A stretch of DNA of 64,000 nucleotides from Streptomyces dysideae (GTDB lineage Bacteria; Actinomycetota; Actinomycetes; Streptomycetales; Streptomycetaceae): assembly GCF_001514305.1 (NCBI RefSeq), contig NZ_KQ949093.1, forward strand, positions 62,001 through 126,000, read 5' to 3'. The translations under genes were made by a program, and so were the position numbers. Positions 17,152 to 26,315 of this stretch are shown piece by piece. The notes below the pieces were generated by a model. The model had not been told where the DNA came from. It ran no database searches and worked only from the letters and a program-made list of their open reading frames with translations. Each line of letters opens with the position of its first letter. Position 1 is the stretch's first letter.

Positions 17152-19164
17152 ATGCCTTCCCCCGTCCTGCCCCTGACCTGGCATCTCGCCAAGTCCTCCG
17201 GCCGCCGCGGCCGGCAGAGCCAGCTGCTGGCCGTCGTGGTCGCCGCCGTCAGCACGCTCGTGCTGCTACTGATGATCGCGGTGAGCCTCGGCTCCGGCGA
17301 GCGCGCCGACCGAACCGCCTGGCACACGCCTGCCGCCGCCTCCGCCGGACAGGGCACCGCGATCCAGGCGCTCACCACGACGTACGCCCGCCACGAGCCC
17401 GTCACCGTGGTGTCCCTGGCGCAGCTCCCCGGCCGTAAGACCACGCCCGCCCCACCCGGCCTGAGCACCTTCCCGAAGAAGGGCGAGGTGTACGTTTCCC
17501 CCGCACTGGCCGCCCTGATGCGCGAGCTGCCCGCGGACCAGTTGGCCGACCGCCTCCCCAAGCCGGCGTCGTACGGCACGATCGGCGCGGCCGGCCTCGC
17601 CTCCCCCGACGAGCTGGTCGCCGTCGTGGGACGGGCGCCGTCCAACCCGGCGGTGTCCAAGGCGGCCCAGGGCGACAACTTCTACGACGAGGGGCAGACC
17701 GCACGCGCCGTGGTCGCCGGCTTCACCTCCGCCAAGGCGAGCCTGTCCACCGGCGCCGACCAGCAGATGGCGGTGCTGGGCGTGGCGCTGCTGGTGGTGC
17801 CCGTGATCGTGCTGGCCTCGGCGGCCGGACGGCTGGGGGCGGCCCGGCGCGAGCTGCGGCTCGCCGCGCTGCGGCTGGCGGGGGCGACCCCACGGCAGAT
17901 CATCGCGATGACGGCCGCCGAGGCGGCGGCCGTGGGCGGGGCCGGAGCGCTCACGGGCGCCCTCGCGTACGCGGCGCTGCTGCCCGCCCTCGCCGAGATC
18001 CCCTACGGCGTCGGCACCTGGTACACCGGGCAGTTGTGGGTGGGCCTTCCCTGGTTCGCGGCCGTGGTGCTGACGGTCACCGCGCTCATCACAGTCAGCG
18101 CCGTGACGATGCTGCGCCGGGTCGCCACCTCTCCACTGGGCGTCGCCCAGCAGGCCAACCCGCGCCGTACCCGCATGATCCGGCTCGCGCTGTTCGTGGC
18201 GGTACTGGGCTACGTCATAGTTTCCACACAGGGCGGCCAACTCGGACCCCGGCAACTGGTCGCCCTGCTGGCGCTGTTCTACGGCGCGTTCTGGCTGCTC
18301 GGTCCCTGGGCCGTGGACCGGCTGGGCCGGATCGTGGGCCGTTTCGCCCGCCGGCCGGCGACCCTGCTGGCGGCCCGCCGGCTCAGCGACGACCCCAGCG
18401 GCGCCTGGCGCACCGTCAGCGGCCTGGTCCTGGCCGGCTTCGTCGCCGGGTTCTTCTCCGTCAGCCAGCTGTCCATCGGCTTCCCCGACCAGCCGGGCCA
18501 GGTCGCCGTGCTGACCGCAGACTCCGCGGCCACCCAGCGCGCCGCCGCCGAAGCCCGCACGCTCCTACGCGACGCGGGCGTCACCGCCACCGTCACCGTT
18601 TCCTCCGAGGACGACTTCGACAACCCGCTGCACGGCAGCCCGGGCCTGATCGCCCACGTCACCGGCGGCCAGGACCAGCTCGACACCGCCGTCACCGCGC
18701 TGACCCCCCTGGGAGCGGGCAGACTGCCGTTCACCCAGGCCTACCCCAATGCCGGGGACGACGTACCCATGGACCGCCTCGGCGTGGTCAGCACCGCCAC
18801 CCTGGCCATGAGCTTCCTCGTCGCGGCCGCCTCCGCCGGCCTGACCGCCGCCGCCAACATCCTCGACCGGCGCCGCGTCTACGCTCTGCTGCGGCTGGCC
18901 GGCACCCCCCTGAAGATGCTGGACCGCGCCCGCACCCGCGAAACGGCCCTCCCCCTGGCCGTCCTGGCCGGCGGCACCACCGCCATGGGCGTCTACGGCG
19001 CCTACCAGCTCAACAAGTTGGCCGACAGCACGATGAACACCTCCGGCGCCCTGCAACTGGCCCTCTGCGTGGCCCTCGGCACGCTCGCGATGCTCGCCGC
19101 CATCAGCGCCAGCAGGCCACTGCTGCGCAAAGTGACGGCAGGGCCGGTCCAGACCGCGGACTGA
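17152..19164 (+). CDS. FtsX-like ABC exporter permease
   Basis: Membrane subunit of 670 residues with the duplicated MacB/FtsX architecture: one N-terminal helix (about 25-45), an extracytoplasmic region, three helices about 200-330, a further pair near 345-390, a second extracytoplasmic region and three C-terminal helices. The cytoplasmic linkers LRLAALRLAGATPRQI and ALLRLAGTPLKM are the usual coupling-helix regions. It pairs with the ATPase just upstream. The first half aligns with the relic at 8513-9468. A strong hairpin at 19171-19208 ends the unit. Confidence 0.9.
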   Translation: MPSPVLPLTWHLAKSSGRRGRQSQLLAVVVAAVSTLVLLLMIAVSLGSGERADRTAWHTPAAASAGQGTAIQALTTTYARHEPVTVVSLAQLPGRKTTPAPPGLSTFPKKGEVYVSPALAALMRELPADQLADRLPKPASYGTIGAAGLASPDELVAVVGRAPSNPAVSKAAQGDNFYDEGQTARAVVAGFTSAKASLSTGADQQMAVLGVALLVVPVIVLASAAGRLGAARRELRLAALRLAGATPRQIIAMTAAEAAAVGGAGALTGALAYAALLPALAEIPYGVGTWYTGQLWVGLPWFAAVVLTVTALITVSAVTMLRRVATSPLGVAQQANPRRTRMIRLALFVAVLGYVIVSTQGGQLGPRQLVALLALFYGAFWLLGPWAVDRLGRIVGRFARRPATLLAARRLSDDPSGAWRTVSGLVLAGFVAGFFSVSQLSIGFPDQPGQVAVLTADSAATQRAAAEARTLLRDAGVTATVTVSSEDDFDNPLHGSPGLIAHVTGGQDQLDTAVTALTPLGAGRLPFTQAYPNAGDDVPMDRLGVVSTATLAMSFLVAAASAGLTAAANILDRRRVYALLRLAGTPLKMLDRARTRETALPLAVLAGGTTAMGVYGAYQLNKLADSTMNTSGALQLALCVALGTLAMLAAISASRPLLRKVTAGPVQTAD

Positions 19165-19170
19165 CAACCG

Positions 19171-19208
19171 CCGGGTCGGCTGCACCCCGCGAGGTGCAGC
19201 GAACCCGG
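19171..19208 (+). terminator. Hairpin terminator after the ABC permease gene
   Basis: Stem of CCGGGT/ACCCGG plus GCTGCACC/GGTGCAGC separated by a 2-nt internal bulge, with a 6-nt loop, starting 6 bp after the stop. No T run follows, as is common in Streptomyces. Confidence 0.65.
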
Positions 19209-19827
19209 CATCACTGCCCGGGTTCGGACGGGACGGCGACACCGCGCTGGAAATCGGCGCGGGAGGGGCCGGTCCGTCCGCCGGGGTTCAGCGGCTGCCC
19301 CTGCAAGACGCCGACGGCAGTGGTGCCCCATCGCGTCGGTGCCCGCGCATTAATCTGATGAAGCTCCCGAAGGAGACCTGATGGCCACGACCACGGGGGA
19401 ACGACGCATCCCGCCGCCGCCCCGGACACGGTGGGATACGGACACATCGGAGTGACCGATGACCGTGCCACACACCCCTGACGCGGACACCCACGCGGAA
19501 GGCTGCGCCTGCCCACGACCTCGCACGCGCCGGCTCGGTAGTGACCGCACAGGGAACATGCCTCCCCCTGCTGCCGCTCGCGATCTGTGCCGGCACGTTC
19601 ACCCTCCTGTTGGGCGTCATGGCTTCGGGCGTCGCGGCTCCGCACCGTAGGGGACATCTGCTGCCCCCCGTTTTGCCGCCTCGGGGCAGGCCGTGGACAC
19701 CTACGAGCCCACGCTGGAACCCATGCTGCACACCCTCGGCGCGCTGACGATGTCCGGCGCGATCGGAGGACTGAGAGCAGCCACTCACCCGCCGCGACGG
19801 TCTCCGCACGTGAGGCATGATCGAGCC
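19209..19827. other. 619-bp gap with small unassigned reading frames
   Basis: A 24-codon frame at 19381-19455 (MATTTGERRIPPP...) has a good AAGGAGA ribosome site and is followed 3 bp later by a 63-codon frame at 19459-19650. Neither resembles a known family. A hydrophobic stretch in another frame (LLPLAICAGTFTLLLGVMAS, about 19565-19625) may be a membrane-protein relic. I do not call a gene. Confidence 0.3.
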
Positions 19828-20517
19828 ATGACCAGCCCCGCCCTGAGTGCCCCGCCCATCCGGGTCCTGATCGCCGACGACCAGGCGATGGTGCGCACCG
19901 GTTTCCGGTTCTTCCTTGACGCCCAGCCGGACATCACCGTCGTCGCCGAGGCCGCCGACGGGGAGGAGGCGGTGGCGCTGGCGCGACGCCTGCGGCCGGA
20001 CGTGTGCCTGCTGGACATCCGGATGCCGAGACTTGACGGCCTGGCGGCGACTCGGCTGCTGGCCGGGCCCGATGTGGTCGACCCGCTGCGGGTGGTCGTG
20101 GTCACCACCTTCGACCTGGACGAATACGTGTACGGTGCGCTGCGCGGCGGCGCCTGCGGTTTCCTCCTGAAGGACTCCGGGCCGACCCTCCTCGCGGAGG
20201 CGGTCCGCGCCGCGGCGAACGGCGACTCCCTGGTCTCGCCCTCCGTCACGGTCCGGCTGCTGCGGCACCTGACCGCGCCGGAGCGCAAAGTACCCGCCGA
20301 GCCGTCGGCAGCGCTGACCGACCGCGAGCTGGATGTCGTCCGGCTGGTCGCGATCGGCCGGACCAACGCAGAGATCGCAGCCGAACTGTACGTCTCCCTG
20401 TCCACCGTCAAGACGCACATTTCCAGCGCCCAGTTCAAGCTGGGCGTCCGTAACCGCGTGGAGATCGCCGCCTGGGTGTGGCAGCACGGGCAGCTGCGTC
20501 CGGAACCCGGGACCTGA
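19828..20517 (+). CDS. NarL/LuxR-type response regulator of the intact ABC module
   Basis: Response regulator of 229 residues. Receiver domain with ADDQA, phospho-acceptor Asp63 in CLLDIRMP, VVTTFDLDE and LLKDSGP; LuxR-type helix-turn-helix at about 160-220 (LTDRELDVVRLVAIGRTNAE, STVKTHISSA). I took ATG 19828, directly before the conserved IRVLIADDQ; the frame is open further upstream but without domain. It is the probable partner of the kinase at 14918-16177 although it lies on the far side of the ABC genes, and it is a paralogue of the regulator at 11578-12237. Confidence 0.9.
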   Translation: MTSPALSAPPIRVLIADDQAMVRTGFRFFLDAQPDITVVAEAADGEEAVALARRLRPDVCLLDIRMPRLDGLAATRLLAGPDVVDPLRVVVVTTFDLDEYVYGALRGGACGFLLKDSGPTLLAEAVRAAANGDSLVSPSVTVRLLRHLTAPERKVPAEPSAALTDRELDVVRLVAIGRTNAEIAAELYVSLSTVKTHISSAQFKLGVRNRVEIAAWVWQHGQLRPEPGT

Positions 20518-20639
20518 CGTGCGCAGCCTGCGCCGGCGGGGCGGCTGCCACGGCCGGCAGGGGTGTCCGTCTCCTCCGAAGCCGCCGCGGCTGTTCGTCT
20601 CACCGGGATGCCATGGCCCGCAGTACCAGGGATGACAGC

Positions 20640-20865
20640 GGTGCGGGCAGGATGCGAGTCCCGTCGCGGGAAGCAGTCCGCGACCTGCGCCATCGCGTTC
20701 CCGAAGGCGGCCGTCCACTCCTGCTGGGCTATCGTGGCCTCCACGGCCACCACGTCTTGCGTTGTCTTCACAAACGACCATGATCGCGGTGGCCGTTCCC
20801 ATGCCCGCGCCACCCCTGACCTGCACAGACACGTCAACGATCAAGACTTACAGCTGTCGTGTCAG
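20640..20865 (-). mobile_element. IS701-like remnant: transposase N-terminus and one terminal repeat
   Basis: On the minus strand a GTG at 20771 opens a frame beginning VKTTQDVVAVEATIA and continuing through FGNAMAQVADCFPRRD, which resembles the N-terminus of actinobacterial IS701-type transposases before similarity stops near 20640. Upstream at 20839-20865 lies a 27-bp sequence that matches 22 of 27 bases of 53180-53206, the end of the second IS remnant. Both read from inside to outside, as expected for inverted terminal repeats. The family name is tentative. Confidence 0.5.
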
Positions 20866-21243
20866 TCCCCGAGACCGACTGCGCGCCGGTTACGGTCGGT
20901 GATCGCAGCGCAACAAGATGGGTCAGATCCGAATCGGTAGGCCGCTGGCGGAGAGATCTAATGGCAGCCGTCAGGAACAAGGAACTGGCCGTTGACATTC
21001 GGAGGTAGACCGTGCTGCACTGACTCGCCAGGCTCCCTGGGAAGTGGCCGGAAGGCAAAAGCAACCACCACCGCCCATCCGAAACGGTCGGACATCCATC
21101 TCGAGCGGTGGGTGAAATCGGCGACGAATCCCGCTGTGCCTGATAACAGGCGGTCATGGTTGAGTGCGGAATTGGTCCCGGAGGGCAGACATTCGGCCGC
21201 TGCATTCGAGCGGGTAGGCGCGTGATCAAAGGTTTGGACCCAG
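20866..21243. other. 378-bp gap upstream of the PucR-type gene
   Basis: No gene recognised. It should hold the promoter of the regulator starting at 21244, whose ribosome site is probably AAAGG at about 21228-21232. Confidence 0.35.
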
Positions 21244-22479
21244 ATGCACACCGACGAAATCCAGCAGATCGTCGATGGGCTGGCAGAGAGGCTCGGCCGT
21301 TCCGTTGCCGTCGATGACCCGACCCTGCGCCTGATCGTGGCAAGTCGGCATTTCGGGGATGAGGACGCAAGCCGTGTGCAAGTCGTCATGCTGCGTCAAC
21401 TGGACCGCCGGATCACAGAATGGGTGCTGGATCATGGTATCGCGGATTTCAAGGGGCCCGGTTACGTGCCGGGCAACCCAGAGGTCGGCAGCAGCAGACG
21501 TCTGTGCGTGCCCTTGCGCTGTCATGGACTCCTCGTCGGCTACCTGTGGCTGATCGACGACGACGAGACGCTGAGCAAAGAAGAGATCGATGACGCCGAG
21601 TCGGCAGCCGAGGCGGTGGCCACAGCGCTGTACCGGCGGGAGCTTCTGAACCAGCGGGAGCGGAGTCGGCGGCAGGAACTCGTGTGGGCTCTGGTGTCCA
21701 CGGACCCCGCCGTGCGTGCACGGGCATGGCAGGAAGCCGTCGACGAGCAGAGGCTGTGCTCCACCGAGTACATGGTCGCTGCTGTCATCGAGGCTGCCGG
21801 GCCTCCCCGGGAAGCTGGGCCGCATGACATGGAAGCGGCACTCGAAGTCGCCGTGGAGAACGCGGTTCGCACGCAGCCGGCTGCTTCCGCGCTGTCGACC
21901 GCACAGGGACGGCGCGCGTTGTTGATCTTGGCAGGCGTCCGCCGGCCAAGCCCGGAGGCACGGGCGGCACTGGCAGCCCGGGTGCTACGTGAGCTCGACG
22001 CCCGGAAGGCTCCGGGCATCCGTTGGACCATCGGCCTCGGCACCGTCGTTTCCCGCGCCGACGATGCCGCCCAGTCCTACGAGCAAGCCCGGCTTGCTGC
22101 CAAAGCCGCCGTTCTCCTGCCGGAGCTGGGTGACATCGTGCACTGGGGCGCCCTCGGGCCGTACTCCATGCTGCTCAAATTGCCGCCAGGGGAACTGAAG
22201 CCGTCGAGTTGTCCCGTGCCGCTGCTCCGGCTCGTTGAGCAGGATCCCGGCGGTGCGTTGTTTTCGACACTTGAGTCGTATCTCGACTGTGCAGGGGACG
22301 CCGCGCGGACCGCGGAGACGCTCCATGTGCACAGGAGCACGCTGTACTACCGGCTCAGCCGGATCGAAGCGATCTGCGGCGTGGACCTGCGGGACGGGAC
22401 GGCACGACTGACGCTTCACATGGGCACCAAGCTGGCCCGGCTCACGTCGCTCCGTTCGCAGGGAATGTCTGAACAGTAG
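21244..22479 (+). CDS. PucR/CdaR-type transcriptional regulator
   Basis: Regulator of 411 residues. The N-terminal half (about 1-150) is a GAF-like sensing region; the middle resembles the GGDEF-like domain of CdaR/PucR proteins (IRWTIGLGTVVSRADDAAQS); the C-terminus is the PucR helix-turn-helix (AARTAETLHVHRSTLYYRLS, about 350-375) followed by ICGVDLRDGTARL. Such proteins activate catabolic genes in response to purines, amino acids or sugar acids. It stands 413 bp upstream of, and in line with, the amino-acid importer and flavin oxidase genes, so it is the likely activator of that block. Its ligand is not known. Confidence 0.88.
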   Translation: MHTDEIQQIVDGLAERLGRSVAVDDPTLRLIVASRHFGDEDASRVQVVMLRQLDRRITEWVLDHGIADFKGPGYVPGNPEVGSSRRLCVPLRCHGLLVGYLWLIDDDETLSKEEIDDAESAAEAVATALYRRELLNQRERSRRQELVWALVSTDPAVRARAWQEAVDEQRLCSTEYMVAAVIEAAGPPREAGPHDMEAALEVAVENAVRTQPAASALSTAQGRRALLILAGVRRPSPEARAALAARVLRELDARKAPGIRWTIGLGTVVSRADDAAQSYEQARLAAKAAVLLPELGDIVHWGALGPYSMLLKLPPGELKPSSCPVPLLRLVEQDPGGALFSTLESYLDCAGDAARTAETLHVHRSTLYYRLSRIEAICGVDLRDGTARLTLHMGTKLARLTSLRSQGMSEQ

Positions 22480-22892
22480 CGCTTTGAACAGCTGTCGCAA
22501 CGGCTCCCCGATGCGTTCGACATCCGCACGTGGTCGCTGGCACCGCGATGGACGCACTCTTACTGGCATCCAAGCGTGAGGTCAGGCGTGAAGCTGAGGT
22601 TCTCAGGCGGTAGTGGCAATCGGCGCCGGTGCTCCGATGCCGTTCACCGGAACCGGCAGTGGCATGCCGCCAACCCTCGACTCCATCCTGACGGCCGCGT
22701 GCGGTAGACCCGTATCACCATCGAACTGTGTTCTAGACCGCGCGACGAAATTCGCGCTCCTGCTCGGCAGGTTTTCCGGGGCTTGGTAACCGGGGGCTAT
22801 CGAATCCTGATCGGGACTTGGATCGACGCCTTGCTCCGATCAGTTGTGAGACCAGCAGGTGACGTGAACATGTACGAAGGAAACGAGACCTG
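22480..22892. other. 413-bp intergenic region before the importer operon
   Basis: No gene recognised. A nine-codon frame at 22870-22896 (MYEGNETW) overlaps the GTG start of the importer ATPase; I see no further support for it as a leader peptide. The importer promoter probably lies here. Confidence 0.35.
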
Positions 22893-23741
22893 GTGAAGAC
22901 ATTCAACGAATCCGTGAACACTGGCGGCGATTCGGTCGATAATTCCCTTGCCCGGACGGAGCCCGCGAGTGCGAGGACACCTCTGCTGCGGCTCGAGGGC
23001 GTCAGTGTGCGCTATCGCAACCATCAGGTCGTACATGACATCTCGCTGGACGTCCATTCCGGCCAGGTTGTCGCCCTCATCGGCCCCAGCGGTGCCGGCA
23101 AGAGCAGCCTTCTGCGATGTATCAACTTCCTCGAGATACCTGCCGAGGGAACCGTACACCTGGCCGGACATCGGGTCGGTTTCGTACAGCGCGGTGACCG
23201 TTTCGTAGCAGCCGGTGCCCAGAAACTGGCCGAACACCGACGCGAAGTCGGCATGGTTTTCCAGCAGTTCAACCTCTTTCCCCACCTGTCCGCTGTCGAG
23301 AACGTGATGCTTGCCCAGGTGCACGCGCTGAAGCGATCGCAGGGTGAGGCGAGGAAACGAGCCCTGGAGGAGCTCGCACATGTCGGCCTCGCGGACAAGG
23401 CGGACGTGCTGCCCGCGAAGTGCTCGGGTGGACAGCAGCAGCGCATCGCCATCGCCAGGGCTCTGGCGATGGACCCGAAGCTGATGCTTTTCGACGAGGC
23501 GACGTCAGCGCTCGATCCGGAACTTGCCGTCGAGGTGCTGGGCACCATGCGGCGGCTCGCGTCCGAGGGAATGACCATGATCGTCGTGACGCATGAGATG
23601 CACTTCGCCGAAGAGGTGGCCGACCGGGTCGTTTTCATGGCGGATGGAAGGATCGTCGAAGAGGGGTCCGCCCATCAGGTCATGAGGCAGCCGCAGCACG
23701 AGAGGACCAGAAAGTTCCTGTCCGCGGTTCGGGGGCGATGA
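22893..23741 (+). CDS. Polar amino-acid ABC importer, ATP-binding subunit
   Basis: ATPase of 282 residues of the GlnQ/HisP class (family 3 uptake). GTG start at 22893 behind GAAGGAAACGAG. About 30 extra residues precede the domain. Walker A GPSGAGKSS, Q-loop FQQFNLFPHLSAVEN, signature CSGGQQQRIAIARAL (Cys instead of Leu), Walker B LMLFDEATSALD, switch VTHEM. The GlnQ-type EVADRVVFMADGRIVEEG tail is present. It is followed within 5 bp by two permeases and then a binding protein, giving a complete importer for a polar or N-modified amino acid. Confidence 0.92.
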   Translation: MKTFNESVNTGGDSVDNSLARTEPASARTPLLRLEGVSVRYRNHQVVHDISLDVHSGQVVALIGPSGAGKSSLLRCINFLEIPAEGTVHLAGHRVGFVQRGDRFVAAGAQKLAEHRREVGMVFQQFNLFPHLSAVENVMLAQVHALKRSQGEARKRALEELAHVGLADKADVLPAKCSGGQQQRIAIARALAMDPKLMLFDEATSALDPELAVEVLGTMRRLASEGMTMIVVTHEMHFAEEVADRVVFMADGRIVEEGSAHQVMRQPQHERTRKFLSAVRGR

Positions 23742-23745
23742 CCTC

Positions 23746-24387
23746 GTGCTGCACTATCTCTCCGTTCTCGCGAACGGTATCGGCCAGACCGTCGCCATCA
23801 CCGTGACGTCGTTCGTCGTTGGCGCTGTACTAGGGCTTCCTCTCGCGCTGATGCGCTATGCCGGGCCGCTTCCGGTGCGAGTGATTGGTGGGGCAGTCGT
23901 CGAAACCGTCAGGGCGATCCCGCCGATCGTGTGGCTGTTCATCGTCTTCTACGGGATCGGCTCCGGAAGTGTTCAGTTGAGCACCTTCGCGGCAGCAGTC
24001 ATCGGGCTGGGGATCATCGCGGCGGCCTACCTGTCCGAGATCTACCGCGCCGGGTTGAAGGCGGTGGCCCAAGGCCAGTGGGAGGCAGCCCAAGCGTTGG
24101 GCCTGCCACGCCTTGCCATCTATCGCAAGGTGATCTTCCCTCAGATGCTGGGCGTCGTCATCCCGCCCTCTGCCACCTATGCCATTGGTCTGCTCAAAGA
24201 CAGCGCGATCGCCTCGATCATCGGAGCGACGGATATCACCTTCTATGCGACCCAGGAGACGCAGGCGACGTTGCAGGGGCTCTCCATCTTCGGTCTCGCC
24301 GCACTCCTCTACATCGCTTTGAGTATCCCCATCGCCGCGACTTCCCGGATCACCGACCGGAAGCTCACCGAGAGGCTGGCGCGCTGA
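23746..24387 (+). CDS. Amino-acid ABC importer permease 1
   Basis: Inner-membrane permease of 213 residues of the HisM/GlnP type, GTG start 5 bp after the ATPase stop. About five helices are visible. The EAA loop reads EAAQALGLPRLAIYRKVIFPQ, contacting the ATPase. Its stop overlaps the next permease start (TGATG). Confidence 0.9.
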   Translation: MLHYLSVLANGIGQTVAITVTSFVVGAVLGLPLALMRYAGPLPVRVIGGAVVETVRAIPPIVWLFIVFYGIGSGSVQLSTFAAAVIGLGIIAAAYLSEIYRAGLKAVAQGQWEAAQALGLPRLAIYRKVIFPQMLGVVIPPSATYAIGLLKDSAIASIIGATDITFYATQETQATLQGLSIFGLAALLYIALSIPIAATSRITDRKLTERLAR

Positions 24388-25031
24388 TGTCTTCCTGGAA
24401 CGAATTCTTTCCCCAGTTTCTCCCGGGCTTGTGGGTGACCCTGAAGCTGACATGTGGCGGCCTGCTTTTCGGACTTCCGCTCGGCGTCGTACTGGCCGTC
24501 GTCACCACCTCTTCTTGGCGACTCGCCAAGTGGGCGGGGATCGCGATTGTCGAACTCGGACGCGGGACCCCGGGCCTCATCGTCCTGTATCTCGTCTATT
24601 ACGGCCTGCCGCAGGCAGGACTGACACTGCGCGACGTCACCGCGGCCACCGTCGCCCTGAGCTTCACCACCAGCGCGTACACCAGTGAAATCTTCCGCGC
24701 CGGTCTCGTCGCTGTCCCGCAGGGCCAGCGGGAAGCCAGCCGCGCACTCGGGCTGACCCCTTGGAAGGAACTGCGCCTGGTCGTCCTGCCGCAGGCGCTG
24801 CGCATCGTGATCCCGCCCCTGATCGGTTTCGCGATCATCCTCTACCAGGGGACCTCGCTGGCCTTCGCCATCTCCGTACCCGAGCTTCTCAGCCGGGCTT
24901 ACAACGCCGGGTCGATCACTTTCCAGTACGGCTCCGCCCTGGCCCTTGCCGGTCTGATGTACGCCGTCGTCTCACTCTCCGCAACGGGCCTGGCCGGCTG
25001 GACTCGCTCTCGCGCCATCACCTCTCACTAA
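24387..25031 (+). CDS. Amino-acid ABC importer permease 2
   Basis: Second permease, 214 residues, starting at the ATG that shares its A with the previous stop. Five helices; EAA loop REASRALGLTPWKELRLVVL. GRGTPGLIVLYLVYYGLP is a conserved feature of HisM/GlnP proteins. It should form a heterodimer with the upstream permease. Confidence 0.9.
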   Translation: MSSWNEFFPQFLPGLWVTLKLTCGGLLFGLPLGVVLAVVTTSSWRLAKWAGIAIVELGRGTPGLIVLYLVYYGLPQAGLTLRDVTAATVALSFTTSAYTSEIFRAGLVAVPQGQREASRALGLTPWKELRLVVLPQALRIVIPPLIGFAIILYQGTSLAFAISVPELLSRAYNAGSITFQYGSALALAGLMYAVVSLSATGLAGWTRSRAITSH

Positions 25032-25078
25032 CAGTCCGCTCCACTCTCCTCCACCCTCACCACCCCGTAGGAGTAAGA

Positions 25079-25930
25079 ATGTCCGCCAGCATCAGACAGA
25101 CGGCCGCCGCGGTCGCCCTTCCCCTCGCCCTCGGCATGACGCTGACCGCCTGCGGCGCCGACACTGGCAGCAGTGGCGCCGCGGTCAAGGCCGGCTGCAA
25201 GCCGATACACACCTTCTCCACAGTCCAGGACAAGCAGCTCACCGTCGCCGTCTACGTCTCGCCTCCCTACAGCGTGCAGAAGCCCGGCGGCGTCTTCGGC
25301 GGTGTGGACGGTGACATCATCCAGCGGATCGCGCAGATGGAATGCCTCAAGCTCGTCGAGAAGCCCGTTGCGGGGGCAGCACTGATCGAGAGCGTGAAGT
25401 CCAAGCGTGCCGACGTTGCCCTCGGTGGTATTTACCGCACCCCTGAACGTGCTCAAATCCTCGGGCTCACCAGCACTCTCTACCGGGACGGCATGGCCTT
25501 CATCGGAAAGAACAAGGCGACTACCATCGAGGACGTCAAGGGGAAGACCGTCGGGGTCATCCAGGGGTACCTGTGGAACGCCGATCTGCAAAAGGTGCTC
25601 GGCAGCAGCCACGTCAAGATCTACCAGAGCTCGGACGGCCTGGTGTCCGACCTCAAGAACGGCCGTCTGGACCAAGGCGTGCTCACCACCTCGGAGGCGG
25701 GCTACCGAGCACAGCAGAACCCGGCAGCGAAGCTGCAGGTGGGTCAAGTCGCCCCCGACGCACGTGTAGCAGCGTCGACTGCGCCCGGCGAAGTGGTCTT
25801 CGCACTCACCAAGGGCAACACGAAAATGCTGGAGGCGTTCGACGAGGACATTCAGGCGCTGCTGAAGAACGGCGCCGTCGCCAAGGCCCTGACCGGAAAC
25901 GGTATCTCCGCGTCCTCCGCCGGCAGTTGA
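25079..25930 (+). CDS. Solute-binding lipoprotein of the amino-acid importer
   Basis: Extracellular substrate-binding protein of family 3, 283 residues. Start ATG 25079 behind TAGGAG. The signal ends with lipobox LTAC near residue 24, so it is membrane-anchored by lipid. The body shows LTVAVYVSPPYS, GGVDGDIIQRIAQ, SKRADVALGGIYRTPERA and KGKTVGVIQGY, typical of polar amino-acid binders; the usual acidic/Arg ligand set is partly altered (IYRTPERA). The ligand is probably the substrate of the two downstream flavin oxidases. A hairpin terminator follows at 25967. Confidence 0.9.
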   Translation: MSASIRQTAAAVALPLALGMTLTACGADTGSSGAAVKAGCKPIHTFSTVQDKQLTVAVYVSPPYSVQKPGGVFGGVDGDIIQRIAQMECLKLVEKPVAGAALIESVKSKRADVALGGIYRTPERAQILGLTSTLYRDGMAFIGKNKATTIEDVKGKTVGVIQGYLWNADLQKVLGSSHVKIYQSSDGLVSDLKNGRLDQGVLTTSEAGYRAQQNPAAKLQVGQVAPDARVAASTAPGEVVFALTKGNTKMLEAFDEDIQALLKNGAVAKALTGNGISASSAGS

Positions 25931-25966
25931 GGCGACGAGGCATCCCGGGCAGGCAGCAAGGCCACT

Positions 25967-26006
25967 GCGGCGTGAGCGACCACTGTGTCGCTCACGCCGC
26001 TGGCTT
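25967..26006 (+). terminator. Rho-independent-type terminator after the importer operon
   Basis: Perfect 13-bp stem (GCGGCGTGAGCGA with its complement at 25988-26000), 8-nt loop, followed by TGGCTTTT. It separates the importer operon from the flavin oxidase genes. Confidence 0.85.
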
Positions 26007-26315
26007 TTCCCACGCTTCCAACCCGCCCGGCACCAGAGCCTTGTTGTCCGACCGCGCAGTTCGGCTTCGACTTGCGGCCAACCAGTGTCTGCCCCGACGC
26101 AGCGCCCGCGTCGCCCAAAGGACCGAGATCCGGAGCGGCCGCGCCGACGTACCCATCAGCGCCTGGACAGCATCGAGCACCTGCCAACTCGCCCATGAAC
26201 ATGGGCTTTGAAGGATTGTCGAAACAGGTACCGCACTTTTAGAACATCGGGCTGTCGAGTTCGGGTGGTGGACTGACGACCATGAGGAGTGGAACCTAGC
26301 GACAGGAGCTCAAAA
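26007..26315. other. Intergenic region before the flavin oxidase genes
   Basis: No gene recognised. AGGAG at 26304-26308 fixes the GTG start at 26316; a promoter is expected upstream because a terminator precedes it. Confidence 0.4.

Noticed and set aside
22870..22896. Nine-codon frame MYEGNETW as a leader peptide
   Set aside because: Overlap with the GTG start is suggestive, but no terminator/antiterminator hairpins or repeated regulatory codons are visible.
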